Assembly (NCBI GenBank): GCA_947628685.1
Contig: CANRAT010000003.1
Span: forward strand, 1 to 36,348
DNA length: 36,348 bases
Origin: an uncultured Bacilli bacterium
GTDB taxonomy: Bacteria; Bacillota_I; Bacilli_A; RF39; UBA660
Reading direction: 5' to 3'
Below, in pieces: positions 1 through 9,300 of the stretch; the stretch's first letter is position 1, and every line of letters starts with the position of its first letter. A model generated the notes under the pieces. It was not told where the DNA came from, made no database searches, and worked only from the letters and a program-made list of their open reading frames with translations. The translations under genes were made by a program, and so were the position numbers.

Positions 1-1
1 T

Positions 2-1300
2 ACACCAATACCAGATTTAATGAATGATACATTAACTCCAGTAGTGTATGATAATGATAAAAAGTCATGGGTAATAGCAGATAAATATTCAAAGTGGTAT
101 GATTATGATAAAGAGGAGTGGGCAAATGCAGTAATACTAAAAGAAGAAGCAAGAGATAAAAAAGTAGGAGAAATAGTAACAGTACCAGATACACCTGAAG
201 AAATAGATTCAACAGATGTACTAGCGATGTTTGTATTTATACCAAGATATGAATATACAATAGGAAATACATATGGAGTAAGACTAGAAGGAGGGAGTAA
301 GCCTAGTCAAGCAACACCAGGAGCAATAGATATAAGATTTGTAAGTGAAAGAGAAGAAAAGAAGAATGGTAGTGCGAAATATACAGGAGATACACCAAAT
401 AATTGGTATACCCATCCAGCATTTACATTTGGAGATGATGAACTATCAGGAATATGGGTAGGGAAGTTTGAAACGAGTGTTACCAGTACAGGTTTAACTT
501 GTAAAGATGAAAATTGTGAAAGAGCAGATAGTATAAAAATTTTGCCAAATATAAATTCATATGGTATACAAACTATATCTCCGCAATTCTTTTTAGTAAG
601 GTCAATGTCTAGGGTAGGTAATCCATTTGGAATAAATTCAAATATAATAGATACACATATGGCGAAGAATAGTGAATGGGGAGCAGTTGCATATCTATCA
701 CAAAGTAAATATGGAAAGTATGGTAATGCTGATTATCAAGGAACAGAAAAAGAAGTATATCGAAATAATTGTTCAAGTTATATAACAGGAATAGGAGCAG
801 ATATTATAAATTCAGAAAGTTCTGATGATACTTGTACAAATCCAAAGAATAAATATAATGGAGAAAGTGGAGTAAAAGCAAGTACAACAGGAAATATTAC
901 AGGAATATATGATATGAGTGGTGGCTATCGTGAATACGTGATGGGATATTTAATAACAGCAATAGAAGGAACAGATTTACCATGGGGCTCAACATCAAAT
1001 GGTAATTCTGCTAATTTTACAAATGAAAATAAACCAGATGAAAAATATTTTGATGGATATACTAATTCAGATATAGCAATGGCTTGTAATGGTGAAGAAT
1101 GTAAAGGACATGCTTTATCAGAAACATATAGGTGGTATGGCGATGCTGGTTCACCTGTAGATTGTGACGAGGTTGCCCCTTGGGTGACACGTGGAGCTTA
1201 TGTTTTTCCAACGACTAATGGGGTTTTTGCATATGCTCATCATTACGGAGGTGGTTACGCATATGCATCTAATCGTGTAGTTATTACCCAAGCATCATAA
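2..1300 (+). CDS. Partial cell-surface/C-lectin-fold type protein (3' part)
   Basis: The reading frame is open to the window edge (the codons before the Met at 20 encode TPIPDL), so the true start lies upstream and this is a C-terminal part of at least 432 residues. The product is polar, with no membrane segment in the visible part. A section reading GIYDMSGGYREYVMG, followed near the end by PWVTRGAY and NRVVI, resembles the formylglycine-generating-enzyme/C-type-lectin fold (GIYDMSGG, W..RGG, R.V). That fold occurs in bacterial and phage display proteins and in targets of diversity-generating retroelements. Scattered Cys pairs (CKDENC, CNGEEC) suggest an extracytoplasmic protein. About the last 50 codons (1138-1290) are much richer in G+C than the rest: 33 of 60 bases at 1141-1200 against about 20 of 60 at 181-240. 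Function is not established; exposed ligand binding is an inference. Confidence 0.6.
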   Translation, partial: TPIPDLMNDTLTPVVYDNDKKSWVIADKYSKWYDYDKEEWANAVILKEEARDKKVGEIVTVPDTPEEIDSTDVLAMFVFIPRYEYTIGNTYGVRLEGGSKPSQATPGAIDIRFVSEREEKKNGSAKYTGDTPNNWYTHPAFTFGDDELSGIWVGKFETSVTSTGLTCKDENCERADSIKILPNINSYGIQTISPQFFLVRSMSRVGNPFGINSNIIDTHMAKNSEWGAVAYLSQSKYGKYGNADYQGTEKEVYRNNCSSYITGIGADIINSESSDDTCTNPKNKYNGESGVKASTTGNITGIYDMSGGYREYVMGYLITAIEGTDLPWGSTSNGNSANFTNENKPDEKYFDGYTNSDIAMACNGEECKGHALSETYRWYGDAGSPVDCDEVAPWVTRGAYVFPTTNGVFAYAHHYGGGYAYASNRVVITQAS

Positions 1301-1302
1301 AG

Positions 1303-1340
1303 TAAAAATAGTAATCTTTTTAAAAATTACTATTCTTTAT
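1303..1340 (+). terminator. Rho-independent-like terminator after the surface protein gene
   Basis: A 9-bp perfect stem, AATAGTAAT (1307-1315) with ATTACTATT (1326-1334), is followed by CTTTATTTT. It lies directly after the stop codon of the preceding gene and before the thiI promoter. Confidence 0.7.
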
Positions 1341-1369
1341 TTTGCTTTATTTTGTACGAATATATATTA

Positions 1370-1398
1370 TTTACATTTTAATTCATTTAAGATATAAT
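1370..1398 (+). promoter_or_regulatory. Sigma-A-type promoter of thiI
   Basis: TTTACA (1370-1375), a 17-bp spacer, then TATAAT (1393-1398). Transcription would begin near 1405, giving a short leader before the thiI start at 1414. Confidence 0.6.
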
Positions 1399-1413
1399 GT
1401 TTGTGGTGATTTT

Positions 1414-2583
1414 ATGGATGATTTAATACTTATTAAATATGGAGAGTTAACAACTAAAAAACAAAATAGAAAAACTTTTATTAAATTACTTGCAGATAAT
1501 ATTAAAAAAATATTAGATGGCGAAGAATTTAATATTAAATTTGATAGAGTTAGAATGTATATTGAGTGTAATAATGTAGATAGTGTAGTAAATAAACTTA
1601 AAAAAGTATTTGGTATACATGGAATAGTAATATGTCATAAAGTAAATACTAATATAGAAGATATAAAATTAAAAGTATTAGAACTATTAAAAAAAGAGAC
1701 ATTTAATACATTTAAAATTAATACCAAAAGAGCAGACAAAACATTTAACATACCTAGTATGGAAGTTAATAATATAATAGGCGGTTATGTACTTAAAAAC
1801 TTAAATACAAAAGTAGATGTAAAAAGTCCTGATATATTAGTAACTATTGAAATAAGAGTTGAAGGAACATTCATTTATACAAATGAAATTAAAGGTTTAG
1901 GTGGATATCCTGTAGGTATTCAAGGTAAGGGAATGCTTATGTTAAGTGGAGGAATAGATAGTCCAGTTGCAGGATATTTATCAATTAAAAGAGGAGTTGA
2001 CCTTGAATGCTTATATTTTGAGTCACCACCTCACACAAGTATAGAAGCAAAAAATAAAGTATTAACGCTTGCTAGAATAATTAATGAATATTCAGGGAAT
2101 ATTAAAGTTAATGTAATACCATTTACAAAACTTCAAGAAGCTATATATATAAATGTCCCAGATAATTATGTAATAACAATAATGAGACGTATGATGTATA
2201 GAGTATCAGAGCGTTTAGCAAAAAAACATAAATGTAAAGTAATAATAAATGGAGAGTCAATTGGTCAAGTTGCAAGTCAAACATTAACTAGTATGGCTGC
2301 TATTAATAGTGTAACCAATTTCCCAGTAATTAGACCTGTTGCTTGTATGGATAAATTAGAAATAATAGATATAGCAAAAAAACTAAATACGTATGATATT
2401 AGTATATTACCATATGAAGATTGTTGTACTATATTTTTACCAGAACATCCAGTAATTAATCCTGATATAGATAAATGTATTAAATATGAAAGTACATTTG
2501 ACTATGAAGCATTAATAAACGAATGTATAGATAATGTAGAAGTTATAACTAATTTAAAAGAAGATAAAAGTGATTTGCTTTAA
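1414..2583 (+). CDS. thiI: tRNA 4-thiouridine synthetase ThiI
   Basis: This is ThiI, the cytoplasmic ATP-dependent sulfurtransferase that makes 4-thiouridine at tRNA position 8 and, in some species, supplies sulfur for thiazole synthesis. The N-terminal half matches the ferredoxin-like/THUMP tRNA-binding region (LIKYGELTTKKQNRKTF at the start). The PP-loop pyrophosphatase motif SGGIDSPVAGY is at about residues 178-188, and the C-terminal YEDCCTIFLPEHP is typical of Bacillota ThiI. The rhodanese domain of the E. coli type is absent, so at 389 residues this is the short Bacillus type. The frame is open 24 codons further upstream, but ATG 1414 is chosen because GGTGA lies 5 bases before it, it follows the -10 box, and the homologous sequence begins there. 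It has its own promoter and appears monocistronic. Confidence 0.95.
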   Translation: MDDLILIKYGELTTKKQNRKTFIKLLADNIKKILDGEEFNIKFDRVRMYIECNNVDSVVNKLKKVFGIHGIVICHKVNTNIEDIKLKVLELLKKETFNTFKINTKRADKTFNIPSMEVNNIIGGYVLKNLNTKVDVKSPDILVTIEIRVEGTFIYTNEIKGLGGYPVGIQGKGMLMLSGGIDSPVAGYLSIKRGVDLECLYFESPPHTSIEAKNKVLTLARIINEYSGNIKVNVIPFTKLQEAIYINVPDNYVITIMRRMMYRVSERLAKKHKCKVIINGESIGQVASQTLTSMAAINSVTNFPVIRPVACMDKLEIIDIAKKLNTYDISILPYEDCCTIFLPEHPVINPDIDKCIKYESTFDYEALINECIDNVEVITNLKEDKSDLL

Positions 2584-2608
2584 TAGAAAAAATTACCAAA
2601 TAAATTTT

Positions 2609-2637
2609 GTATAAAATTCACCTTTGTACACAAATTA
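2609..2637 (+). promoter_or_regulatory. Possible sporulation (sigma-G-like) promoter of the first SASP gene
   Basis: TGTATA (2609-2614), a 16-bp spacer and CAAATTA (2631-2637) loosely resemble the forespore sigma-G pattern (TGNATA / CATANTA). The match is weak; it is offered because alpha/beta SASP genes are sigma-G-dependent in Bacillus and no good sigma-A promoter is visible. Confidence 0.25.
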
Positions 2638-2659
2638 AAAATGTACAGGAGGTGAAATC

Positions 2660-2869
2660 ATGAATAACAGTAAATCAACAAGTAAATTCGTTGTACCTGG
2701 AGCTAAACAAGCTATCGACAAAATGAAATATGAAATAGCTAGTGAACTAGGAGTTAACTTAGGTCCAGATGCTACTTCAAGAGCTAATGGTTCAGTTGGT
2801 GGAGAAATCACTAAGAGATTAGTTCAAATGGGTGAACAACATTTAGGTGGAAACACTTATTCTAAATAA
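2660..2869 (+). CDS. Alpha/beta-type small acid-soluble spore protein
   Basis: A 69-residue DNA-binding spore protein that coats and protects forespore DNA. The family core is complete: FVVPGAKQAIDKMKYEIASE, then ELGVNLGPDATSRANGSVGG, then ITKRLVQMGEQ. The EIASE segment (about residues 26-30) is the conserved cleavage region of the germination protease GPR. The start follows a near-perfect AGGAGGTG site, as expected for an abundant protein, and a terminator follows directly, so the gene is monocistronic. A second paralogue is at 4635. Codon use (GCT, GGT, CTT) is richer than in neighbouring genes, which fits high expression. Its presence is the best evidence that the organism forms endospores. 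Confidence 0.95.
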   Translation: MNNSKSTSKFVVPGAKQAIDKMKYEIASELGVNLGPDATSRANGSVGGEITKRLVQMGEQHLGGNTYSK

Positions 2870-2876
2870 GAAAATG

Positions 2877-2905
2877 GATAGCACACAAAAATGCTATCTT
2901 TTATT
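2877..2905 (+). terminator. Terminator after the first SASP gene
   Basis: Perfect 7-bp stem GATAGCA (2877-2883) / TGCTATC (2892-2898) followed by TTTTATTTT. Confidence 0.85.
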
Positions 2906-2942
2906 TTAATCTTTTATTTTAATCAATTCTACTATTAGTCGG

Positions 2943-2971
2943 TTTAAAAAAAACTTATCTTTTGTTATAAT
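2943..2971 (+). promoter_or_regulatory. Promoter of the XRE-regulator/membrane-protein pair
   Basis: TTTAAA (2943-2948), a 17-bp spacer and TATAAT (2966-2971), 22 bases before the start codon at 2993. Confidence 0.5.
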
Positions 2972-2992
2972 TGTTTTAAAGGTAGTGATAAT

Positions 2993-3895
2993 ATGAATTA
3001 CGATGATATTGGTAAATTTATTGCAAATTTAAGAAAAGAGAAAAATTTAACTCAAAAAGATTTAGCCTTAAAAATTGGAGTAACAGATAAGGCTGTATCA
3101 AAGTGGGAAAGAGGAAAAGGATGTCCCGATGTATCTATATTAGATGAATTATCAAGTGTACTTGGTGTATCAATCTTAGAAATACTAAAAGGAAAAAGAA
3201 TAGATGAAAAGACATTAAACGAAGTAAATGACTATGTATTAGATACGATAAACTACTCTAAAGATGAAATCAATAATAAATATAAAAATTTAATTTTAAA
3301 TATTATATCTACATTAATAATAGTTATCATAGGATTTATATTTATATTAAATTTATATCATATAAATTATCTAAATAAGAAAGAAAGTTATAAATTAGAT
3401 AGTACTGAAATTAGTAAAATTGATTCTAATTTAGAGAAAATATATAATAACATTAATATAATAGAAAATTCAAAAACTATTTTTACTAAACAAGAAAATG
3501 AAGAGCTTTTAAATATTTTAAAAAGTAATTATGATAGATTAAAAGAACATCCTTTGTTTAAATATAAAGAAGGAGCATCATTTTCAATTAATGATTTATA
3601 TGTAATTGGAGAAACTAGTTTTAACTCTAATTTAATAGATGGATATAAAATACTTAAGTTTTATGATGAAAGTAAAATAAATAATATGTATAATTATTCA
3701 ATATTTGATTTTCCAACACGAGTACTTTTATTTAATACATTAAATAAAGGATATAATTCATATAAATATTCTATTAATACTAAAGATTATATCGCATTTT
3801 ATAGTACTTTAGATGCTTATTTAGGAATAATGTTAAAAGCAACGGATAACTTATTAATATTTTCAAATGATGTAATAGAAGTAGGTGTAAAATGA
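2993..3895 (+). CDS. Membrane-anchored XRE-family transcriptional regulator
   Basis: A 300-residue protein with an N-terminal Cro/C1-type helix-turn-helix (residues about 6-62; helices around QKDLALKIGVTDKAVSKWER). This is the widespread 'KAVSKWERGKGCPD' subgroup. A linker leads to one strongly hydrophobic segment (about 99-123), then an approximately 175-residue Lys/Asn/Ile-rich extracytoplasmic-like domain that I do not recognise. The layout suggests a one-component regulator whose outer domain senses something at the cell surface. Its stop overlaps the start of the next gene by 4 bases (ATGA), so the two are translationally coupled and probably act together. The DNA targets are unknown. 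It lies between two spore-protein genes, but nothing in the sequence ties it to sporulation. Confidence 0.8.
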   Translation: MNYDDIGKFIANLRKEKNLTQKDLALKIGVTDKAVSKWERGKGCPDVSILDELSSVLGVSILEILKGKRIDEKTLNEVNDYVLDTINYSKDEINNKYKNLILNIISTLIIVIIGFIFILNLYHINYLNKKESYKLDSTEISKIDSNLEKIYNNINIIENSKTIFTKQENEELLNILKSNYDRLKEHPLFKYKEGASFSINDLYVIGETSFNSNLIDGYKILKFYDESKINNMYNYSIFDFPTRVLLFNTLNKGYNSYKYSINTKDYIAFYSTLDAYLGIMLKATDNLLIFSNDVIEVGVK

Positions 3896-4572
3896 AAAAA
3901 TTAAATATTTTAAGATTTATATCTCTTATATTAACAATGGTATTATCACTATTATTTATTAAAAGATATGGTATTTTTACAAAAAATATATTTATTTACA
4001 TATCTTTAATAATTTTACTAATAATAAGTATAGGAGACATTAAATTAAAGTTAAAAACATCACTTAAATATAATCTTCTTTTCATAAGTATAATGTTACT
4101 CACAAGTTTTTTACTTGCAAGATCTCTTTTTGATACTAGTTTAATATCAAATTCAAAAACTCATTTAGAAATTTTAAATAATTTAGTAATAACTAATAAT
4201 ATATCAGATTCATATAAATATATAAGTTTATACTATTTTGAGCAAAATATTTATTTATTATTATTTCTTTATTTCCTTATAATTTTATATCATAGAATAG
4301 AGAATAATAAACTTATAAAAGAAAGATCCAAATATAGTTTAAGTTCTATCCTTTGTTTAATATTAAATATTTTATTTTCTATAAGAACTTTAGATTTAAT
4401 ATATGAAATATTTAATATAAATCATTTCCCTTTATTATTCTTTGTAATTAACGTCATTTTATTAATAGTAGAAATTGTTAGTTTGGTAAAAAATAATGGT
4501 TTAAAAAGAGAATGGCCAATATATTTAAGTTTTGTATTTAATTTATTTGCTTTTATTTCTATATTTACTTAA
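3892..4572 (+). CDS. Polytopic membrane protein of unknown function
   Basis: A 226-residue, very hydrophobic protein with about seven predicted membrane segments (roughly residues 5-22, 32-48, 60-76, 115-130, 150-164, 179-198, 208-225). The loops are short and rich in Asn and Lys. No family motif is recognised. It starts inside the stop codon of the membrane-anchored XRE regulator (ATGA overlap, 3892-3895), so it is in the same operon and may be the regulator's membrane partner or target. That role is inferred from position only. There is no obvious hairpin terminator directly after it. Confidence 0.6.
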   Translation: MKKLNILRFISLILTMVLSLLFIKRYGIFTKNIFIYISLIILLIISIGDIKLKLKTSLKYNLLFISIMLLTSFLLARSLFDTSLISNSKTHLEILNNLVITNNISDSYKYISLYYFEQNIYLLLFLYFLIILYHRIENNKLIKERSKYSLSSILCLILNILFSIRTLDLIYEIFNINHFPLLFFVINVILLIVEIVSLVKNNGLKREWPIYLSFVFNLFAFISIFT

Positions 4573-4634
4573 TTGGAAAAAAGTCTCATTATACAAAATC
4601 ATTATTTGAAAATAATAATAATGAGGTGAGATTC

Positions 4635-4838
4635 ATGAATAATAAACTAGTAGTTCCAGGATCAAAACAAGCCTTAGAAAACTTAAAATATGAAATAGCA
4701 AGTGAACTTGGCATAAAACTTGGCGCAGATACTACAAGTAGATTAAATGGTACTGTAGGCGGACTTATGACTAAAAAATTAGTTGAACTAGGTAAACAAT
4801 ATTATAATGATGTAGAAGATCATAAAAGTAATAGATAA
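4635..4838 (+). CDS. Alpha/beta-type small acid-soluble spore protein (second copy)
   Basis: A 67-residue paralogue of the SASP at 2660, with the same core: LVVPGSKQALENLKYEIASE, LGIKLGADTTSRLNGTVGG and MTKKLVELG. It includes the EIASE germination-protease site. The ATG at 4635 is preferred over an in-frame GTG at 4626, because the ribosome binding site GAGGTGA (4624-4630) overlaps that GTG and is correctly spaced from the ATG. It differs from the first copy in its tail (YYNDVEDHKSNR). No clear sigma-A promoter is visible; forespore expression is inferred from family knowledge. An 8-bp inverted repeat (4599-4606 / 4617-4624) ends at the ribosome binding site. Confidence 0.94.
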   Translation: MNNKLVVPGSKQALENLKYEIASELGIKLGADTTSRLNGTVGGLMTKKLVELGKQYYNDVEDHKSNR

Positions 4839-4880
4839 GCAAATTTAGCAAATAAATTTGCTTATTTGTTATATTTTTTT
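4837..4880 (+). terminator. Terminator after the second SASP gene
   Basis: Perfect 10-bp stem AAGCAAATTT (4837-4846) / AAATTTGCTT (4854-4863), which starts inside the stop codon and is followed by a T-rich tract to 4880. Confidence 0.8.
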
Positions 4881-4888
4881 AAAATTCA

Positions 4889-4918
4889 TAGACAAAATTA
4901 GTTTAAATCATATATAAT
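4889..4918 (+). promoter_or_regulatory. Promoter of ffh
   Basis: TAGACA (4889-4894), an 18-bp spacer and TATAAT (4913-4918), with AAAGGTGAT as the ribosome binding site just before ATG 4935. Confidence 0.5.
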
Positions 4919-4934
4919 ATATAAAGGTGATATT

Positions 4935-6239
4935 ATGTTTGAAAGTTTAGGAGATAGGTTACAAAACGCAGTAAATAAAATAAGAGGTTATGGTAAAATT
5001 ACTGAAGATAATATTAGTGATGTAACAAGAGAGATACGTCTTGCGTTACTTGAGGCAGATGTTAATTATAAAGTAGTAAAAGAGTTTATTGCGAGTGTTA
5101 AGGAAAAAGCACTCGGTGAGGAAGTCACAAAAAGTCTAAAACCTAGTGAACAATTTGTAAAAATTCTAAAAGATGAGTTAGTAGACCTTTTAGGTGGAGA
5201 AAAAGAGGATTTATATGTAAGTGGAAATCCAAGTATACTTATGCTTGTAGGACTTCAAGGAAGTGGTAAGACTACAACTATTGGTAAACTTGCTTTATTA
5301 CTTAGAAAAAAATATAAGAAAAATCCTTTACTTGTTGCATGTGATGTGTATCGTCCTGCTGCTATCGATCAGTTAAAGACTATAGGTAAGGAACTTAACA
5401 TAGAAGTATATGAAGAAGGTAAAGAAAATCCTGTTACTATTGCTAAAAATGCAATTAAATATGCTAAAGAAAATAACTTTAACTATGTACTTATAGATAC
5501 TGCAGGAAGACTTCATATAGATAAAGAATTAATGGATGAATTAAAAAATATATCAAATGAAGTAAATCCTAATGAAACACTTTTAGTATTAGATAGTATG
5601 GTTGGACAAGATGCAGTTAATGTAATAGAAGGATTTAATAACGATCTTAAACTTACAGGTGCGATACTTACTAAACTTGATGGAGATACAAGAGGTGGTG
5701 CGGCACTTTCTATTAGACATTTAACTCATGTTCCAATTAAATTTGTAGGTGTAAGTGAAAAGATGGATGGACTCGATGAATTTTATCCGGATAGAATGGC
5801 TACTCGTATACTTGGTATGGGCGACATTATGACGATGATAGAGAAAGCAGAAGAAGTAATAGATGAAGATGAAGCAAGAAAAACTGCTAAAAAAATGGAG
5901 CAAGGTAAATTTGATTTAGAAGATTTCTTATCTACTTTTAAACAAATAAAAAAATTGGGACCACTAGAGAGTTTAATTAAAATGATACCAGGTGTACCAA
6001 AAGAGTTAAAGAGTGTTAAAATAGACTCTAAAGATATGGCACATATAGAGGCTATAATTCTTTCAATGACACCATATGAAAGAAGACATCCAGAAATTTT
6101 AAAAGCATCTAGAAAAATTAGAATTGCTAAAGGTTCAGCAAGAAGCGTAGAAGAAGTAAATAGATTGCTTAATCAATTCGAACAAATGAAAAAAATGATG
6201 AAAATGATGAAAAACGGAAATATGAAAATGCCATTTTAA
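4935..6239 (+). CDS. ffh: Signal recognition particle GTPase Ffh (SRP54)
   Basis: Complete 434-residue Ffh, the GTPase of the signal recognition particle that binds 4.5S/6S RNA and signal sequences and docks with FtsY at the membrane. The N domain occupies residues 1-95. The G domain has G1 GLQGSGKTT (106-114), CDVYRPAA (136-143), DTAGR (188-192) and TKLDGD (246-251). The methionine-rich M domain (about 300-434) ends in MKKMMKMMKNGNMKMPF. Length is normal for the family. ylxM, which often precedes ffh in Bacillota, is absent. Bases 5947-6238, coding for about the last 97 residues, are repeated without a mismatch at 17152-17443, where they form a headless fragment. The gene marks the left edge of the T7SS region. 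Confidence 0.97.
   Translation: MFESLGDRLQNAVNKIRGYGKITEDNISDVTREIRLALLEADVNYKVVKEFIASVKEKALGEEVTKSLKPSEQFVKILKDELVDLLGGEKEDLYVSGNPSILMLVGLQGSGKTTTIGKLALLLRKKYKKNPLLVACDVYRPAAIDQLKTIGKELNIEVYEEGKENPVTIAKNAIKYAKENNFNYVLIDTAGRLHIDKELMDELKNISNEVNPNETLLVLDSMVGQDAVNVIEGFNNDLKLTGAILTKLDGDTRGGAALSIRHLTHVPIKFVGVSEKMDGLDEFYPDRMATRILGMGDIMTMIEKAEEVIDEDEARKTAKKMEQGKFDLEDFLSTFKQIKKLGPLESLIKMIPGVPKELKSVKIDSKDMAHIEAIILSMTPYERRHPEILKASRKIRIAKGSARSVEEVNRLLNQFEQMKKMMKMMKNGNMKMPF
5947..6238 (+). repeat. Direct repeat, copy 1 (3' end of ffh)
   Basis: A 292-bp segment that is base-for-base identical to 17152-17443. The match stops at A/C on the left (5946 vs 17151) and at the third base of the stop codon on the right (TAA vs TAG). 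The repeats lie in the same orientation, 11,205 bp apart. Confidence 0.97.
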
Positions 6240-6269
6240 TATTCCATTTTAGACTTTAATATAAAAATA

Positions 6270-6311
6270 AACCTCTTTAATTGTATAATTTTTATATAGA
6301 ATAAAGAGGTT
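6270..6311 (+). promoter_or_regulatory. Inverted repeat and -10 region upstream of the first essC
   Basis: AACCTCTTTA (6270-6279) and TAAAGAGGTT (6302-6311) form a perfect 10-bp inverted repeat around a TATAAT box (6284-6289). The right arm contains the ribosome binding site AAGAGG of essC. The stretch from TTGTATAAT to TATAGAATA recurs upstream of module B (17480-17503), so a common promoter core is likely. No good -35 box is visible. Folded as RNA, the hairpin could serve as the ffh terminator or could mask the ribosome binding site. Confidence 0.45.
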
Positions 6312-6316
6312 GTTTT

Positions 6317-9300
6317 ATGAGAGTTTCTTTAATAAAAAACGGTAAAATATATAATACAAATCTTCCACTTGAAATAAATGGAAGTTTTTGGGTTGAAGAT
6401 AAAGATAAAAACAATATAAAAAGAAACCTTATAAATATTGAAGCAAATAATTCTAAATGGGTTTTAAAAAGTAATTTTGAAACTAAAATAATATATAACG
6501 GCAATAATGTTGAAGAAGTAGTTCTTGAAAATTATAATTTTTATGAATTACAAGTAAAAGGAGAACAATATAATTACATTTTATATACATCACCTGTATA
6601 TGATGATAATTCTTGTGAATATGAAGTTTCAAACAACTGTCAAATATATATAGGTAATGGTGTTAATAACACAATTAACTATAATAACAGATATATACAA
6701 GATAAACAGTGTTTAATACAATCAACTAATGGAATATGGAGTATAAATAACTTAAATAATAACGGAGTAGTTTTTGTAAATGGTATTGCAGTAAGTAAAT
6801 CTAATCTTAATATAGGCGATGTTGTATTTATAATGGGATTAAAGATAATTATATGTGGTAATTTCATAATAATGAATAACGTTAAAGGAATAGTAAATTA
6901 TAATACACAAGTATTAAGAAAAAGAGAACCTTTAAATTTACCTGTTGAACCACAAGAAGAAAAAGAAGAAGATACAAGTTTAAAAGTATATGAAAAACAA
7001 GAGTATTTCTTTAGAATGCCTAGATTTAGAACAAGTGTTGAAGAAGATACAGTAGAAATAGATCCACCTCCAGAACAAGAAAAACCTGATGAAATGCCAC
7101 TTGCTTATACTATAGGTCCTATGCTTACAATGGGATTAACATCAATGGTATCTGGTATAACTTCAATAAATAATGTAATGGAAGGAACACAAACATTAAA
7201 GTCTTCACTTCCTTCACTTGTAACTTGTGGTGCAATGTTACTTAGTATGATATTTTGGCCTCTTTTACAAAAACAATATTCAAAAAATCAAAGAAAGAAG
7301 AAAGAAAAACTAAGAATAAAAAAATATAATGAATATATAGAAGAAAGAAGAGGATATATAAGAGGTATAGTTTCTCGTCAAAGACAATCTTTAATAGAAA
7401 ATAATATACCACTTTCTGATTGTAAACAAATTATATTGAATAGAAAAAGAAATCTTTGGGAACGTAAGATAGAGCACGATGATTTTCTTAATTTAAGACT
7501 TGGTATAGGAAATGTAGAACCTTTTGTAAAAGTAAAATATCCAGAGGAACATTTTTCTTTAACTCAAAACAATTTAAGAGAAGTTTTAGATAAATTAGGT
7601 GCAGAAACAAAGATAATGACTGATGTACCTGTAACAGTTAATTTAACTAAAAAATATATCTCAGCAATAGTAGGTAAAAAAGAAATAACTAAATCATTCA
7701 TAGATGGATTACTACTTCAACTTATGACATTTTATAGTTATGAAGATTTAAAAATAGTAATAATGACTTCTAAAGAAAATGAATATAAATGGAAATTTTT
7801 AAAAACATCTCCATATTTGAGTGATGATGATAAAACTATTAGATTTTTCTCAACAGATGTAGATGAGGCAAATCAAATATCAATATATCTAGATAATTAT
7901 TTACAAAATAGAAAATATCAAGATGGAGATACCTCTAAATTAAAAACTGAAGACTATAAATCATATAAACTATATTTTCTTATAATAACAGACGATTATC
8001 AGTCTTTAAGAAATATTGAAATAATAAAAGATGTATTATCACAAAAAATTAATCTTGGATTTAGTATGTTAATAGTACAGGAAAGACTTTTGGGACTTCC
8101 TAATGAATGTACGACATTTATAAATGTAGAAGCAAATGATTCTATAATATTTGAAAATGAACTTACAAGTGATAAACAACAAGTATTTAAAGCAGATTTT
8201 ATTGGAGATTTAAATATAGAAAGTGTAAGTAAAGTTGTTTCAAACATACCAATAGAAATGGCAAAAGATAGATATTCATTACCTGAAAAATTAGGATTTT
8301 TAGAGATGTATAATGTAGGTAAAATAGAACAGTTAAATCCACTTAACAGGTGGAAAAATAACAATCCTATAACTAGTCTATCTGCTCCCGTTGGAGTAGA
8401 TACTAATGGTGAATTATTTAAACTCGATTTACACGAGAAATTTCACGGTCCACACGGACTTATCGCAGGTATGACAGGAAGTGGTAAATCAGAATTTATA
8501 ATAACTTATATACTTTCAATGGCAGTTAATTACCACCCAGATGAAGTAGCATTTGTCCTAATCGATTATAAAGGTGGAGGACTTGCTGGTGCATTTGAAA
8601 ATAAAGAAACAGGTGTAAAAATTCCACATCTTGCTGGAACTATAACAAACCTTGATGTAAACGATATGAAAAGAAGTTTAGCATCAATAGAAAGTGAATT
8701 AAAAAGAAGACAAAAAATATTTAATGATGCAAGACAAAAATTAAATGAAAGTACAATAGATATATATAAATATCAAAAATTAAGAAGAGAAGGAAAAGTA
8801 GAAGAACCAATTCCTCACTTGTTTATTATAAGCGATGAATTTGCTGAATTAAAAACACAGCAACCAGAATTTATGGAAAAATTAATATCAACTGCTCGTA
8901 TAGGACGTTCTTTGGGTGTGCATTTAATTTTGGCAACTCAAAAACCTAGTGGAGTAGTAGACGATCAAATATGGTCCAACACTAAATTTAGAGTATGCTT
9001 GAAAGTTCAAGATAAGCAAGATAGTGTTGATATGATAAAATGTCCAGATGCTGCTTCACTTCATAATGTTGGTAGATTTTACCTCCAAGTTGGGTATAAT
9101 GAATTTTTCGCTTTAGGACAATCTGCTTATGCAGGAGTACCATATCAAAAAACAGACAAAATAAAAAGAAAAATAGATACTAATATAAGTTTTATTAATA
9201 ATGTAGGATATATAATTAAAAATGTTGATAAAGAAGAAGTAAACATTAATGCAAAAGCAAATGGAGAAGAGTTATCTAATATAGTTAATTATTTATATAA

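Noticed and set aside
4599..4624. 8-bp inverted repeat TCATTATT / AATAATGA ending at the second SASP ribosome binding site
   Set aside because: Short and made mostly of A/T in an AT-rich genome; not strong enough to call an operator or terminator.
7999..8364. 121-codon minus-strand open frame inside essC, and similar frames at 10576-10902, 23570-23929 and 25722-26072
   Set aside because: Each is opposite a conserved gene, with no family signature; treated as antisense shadows.
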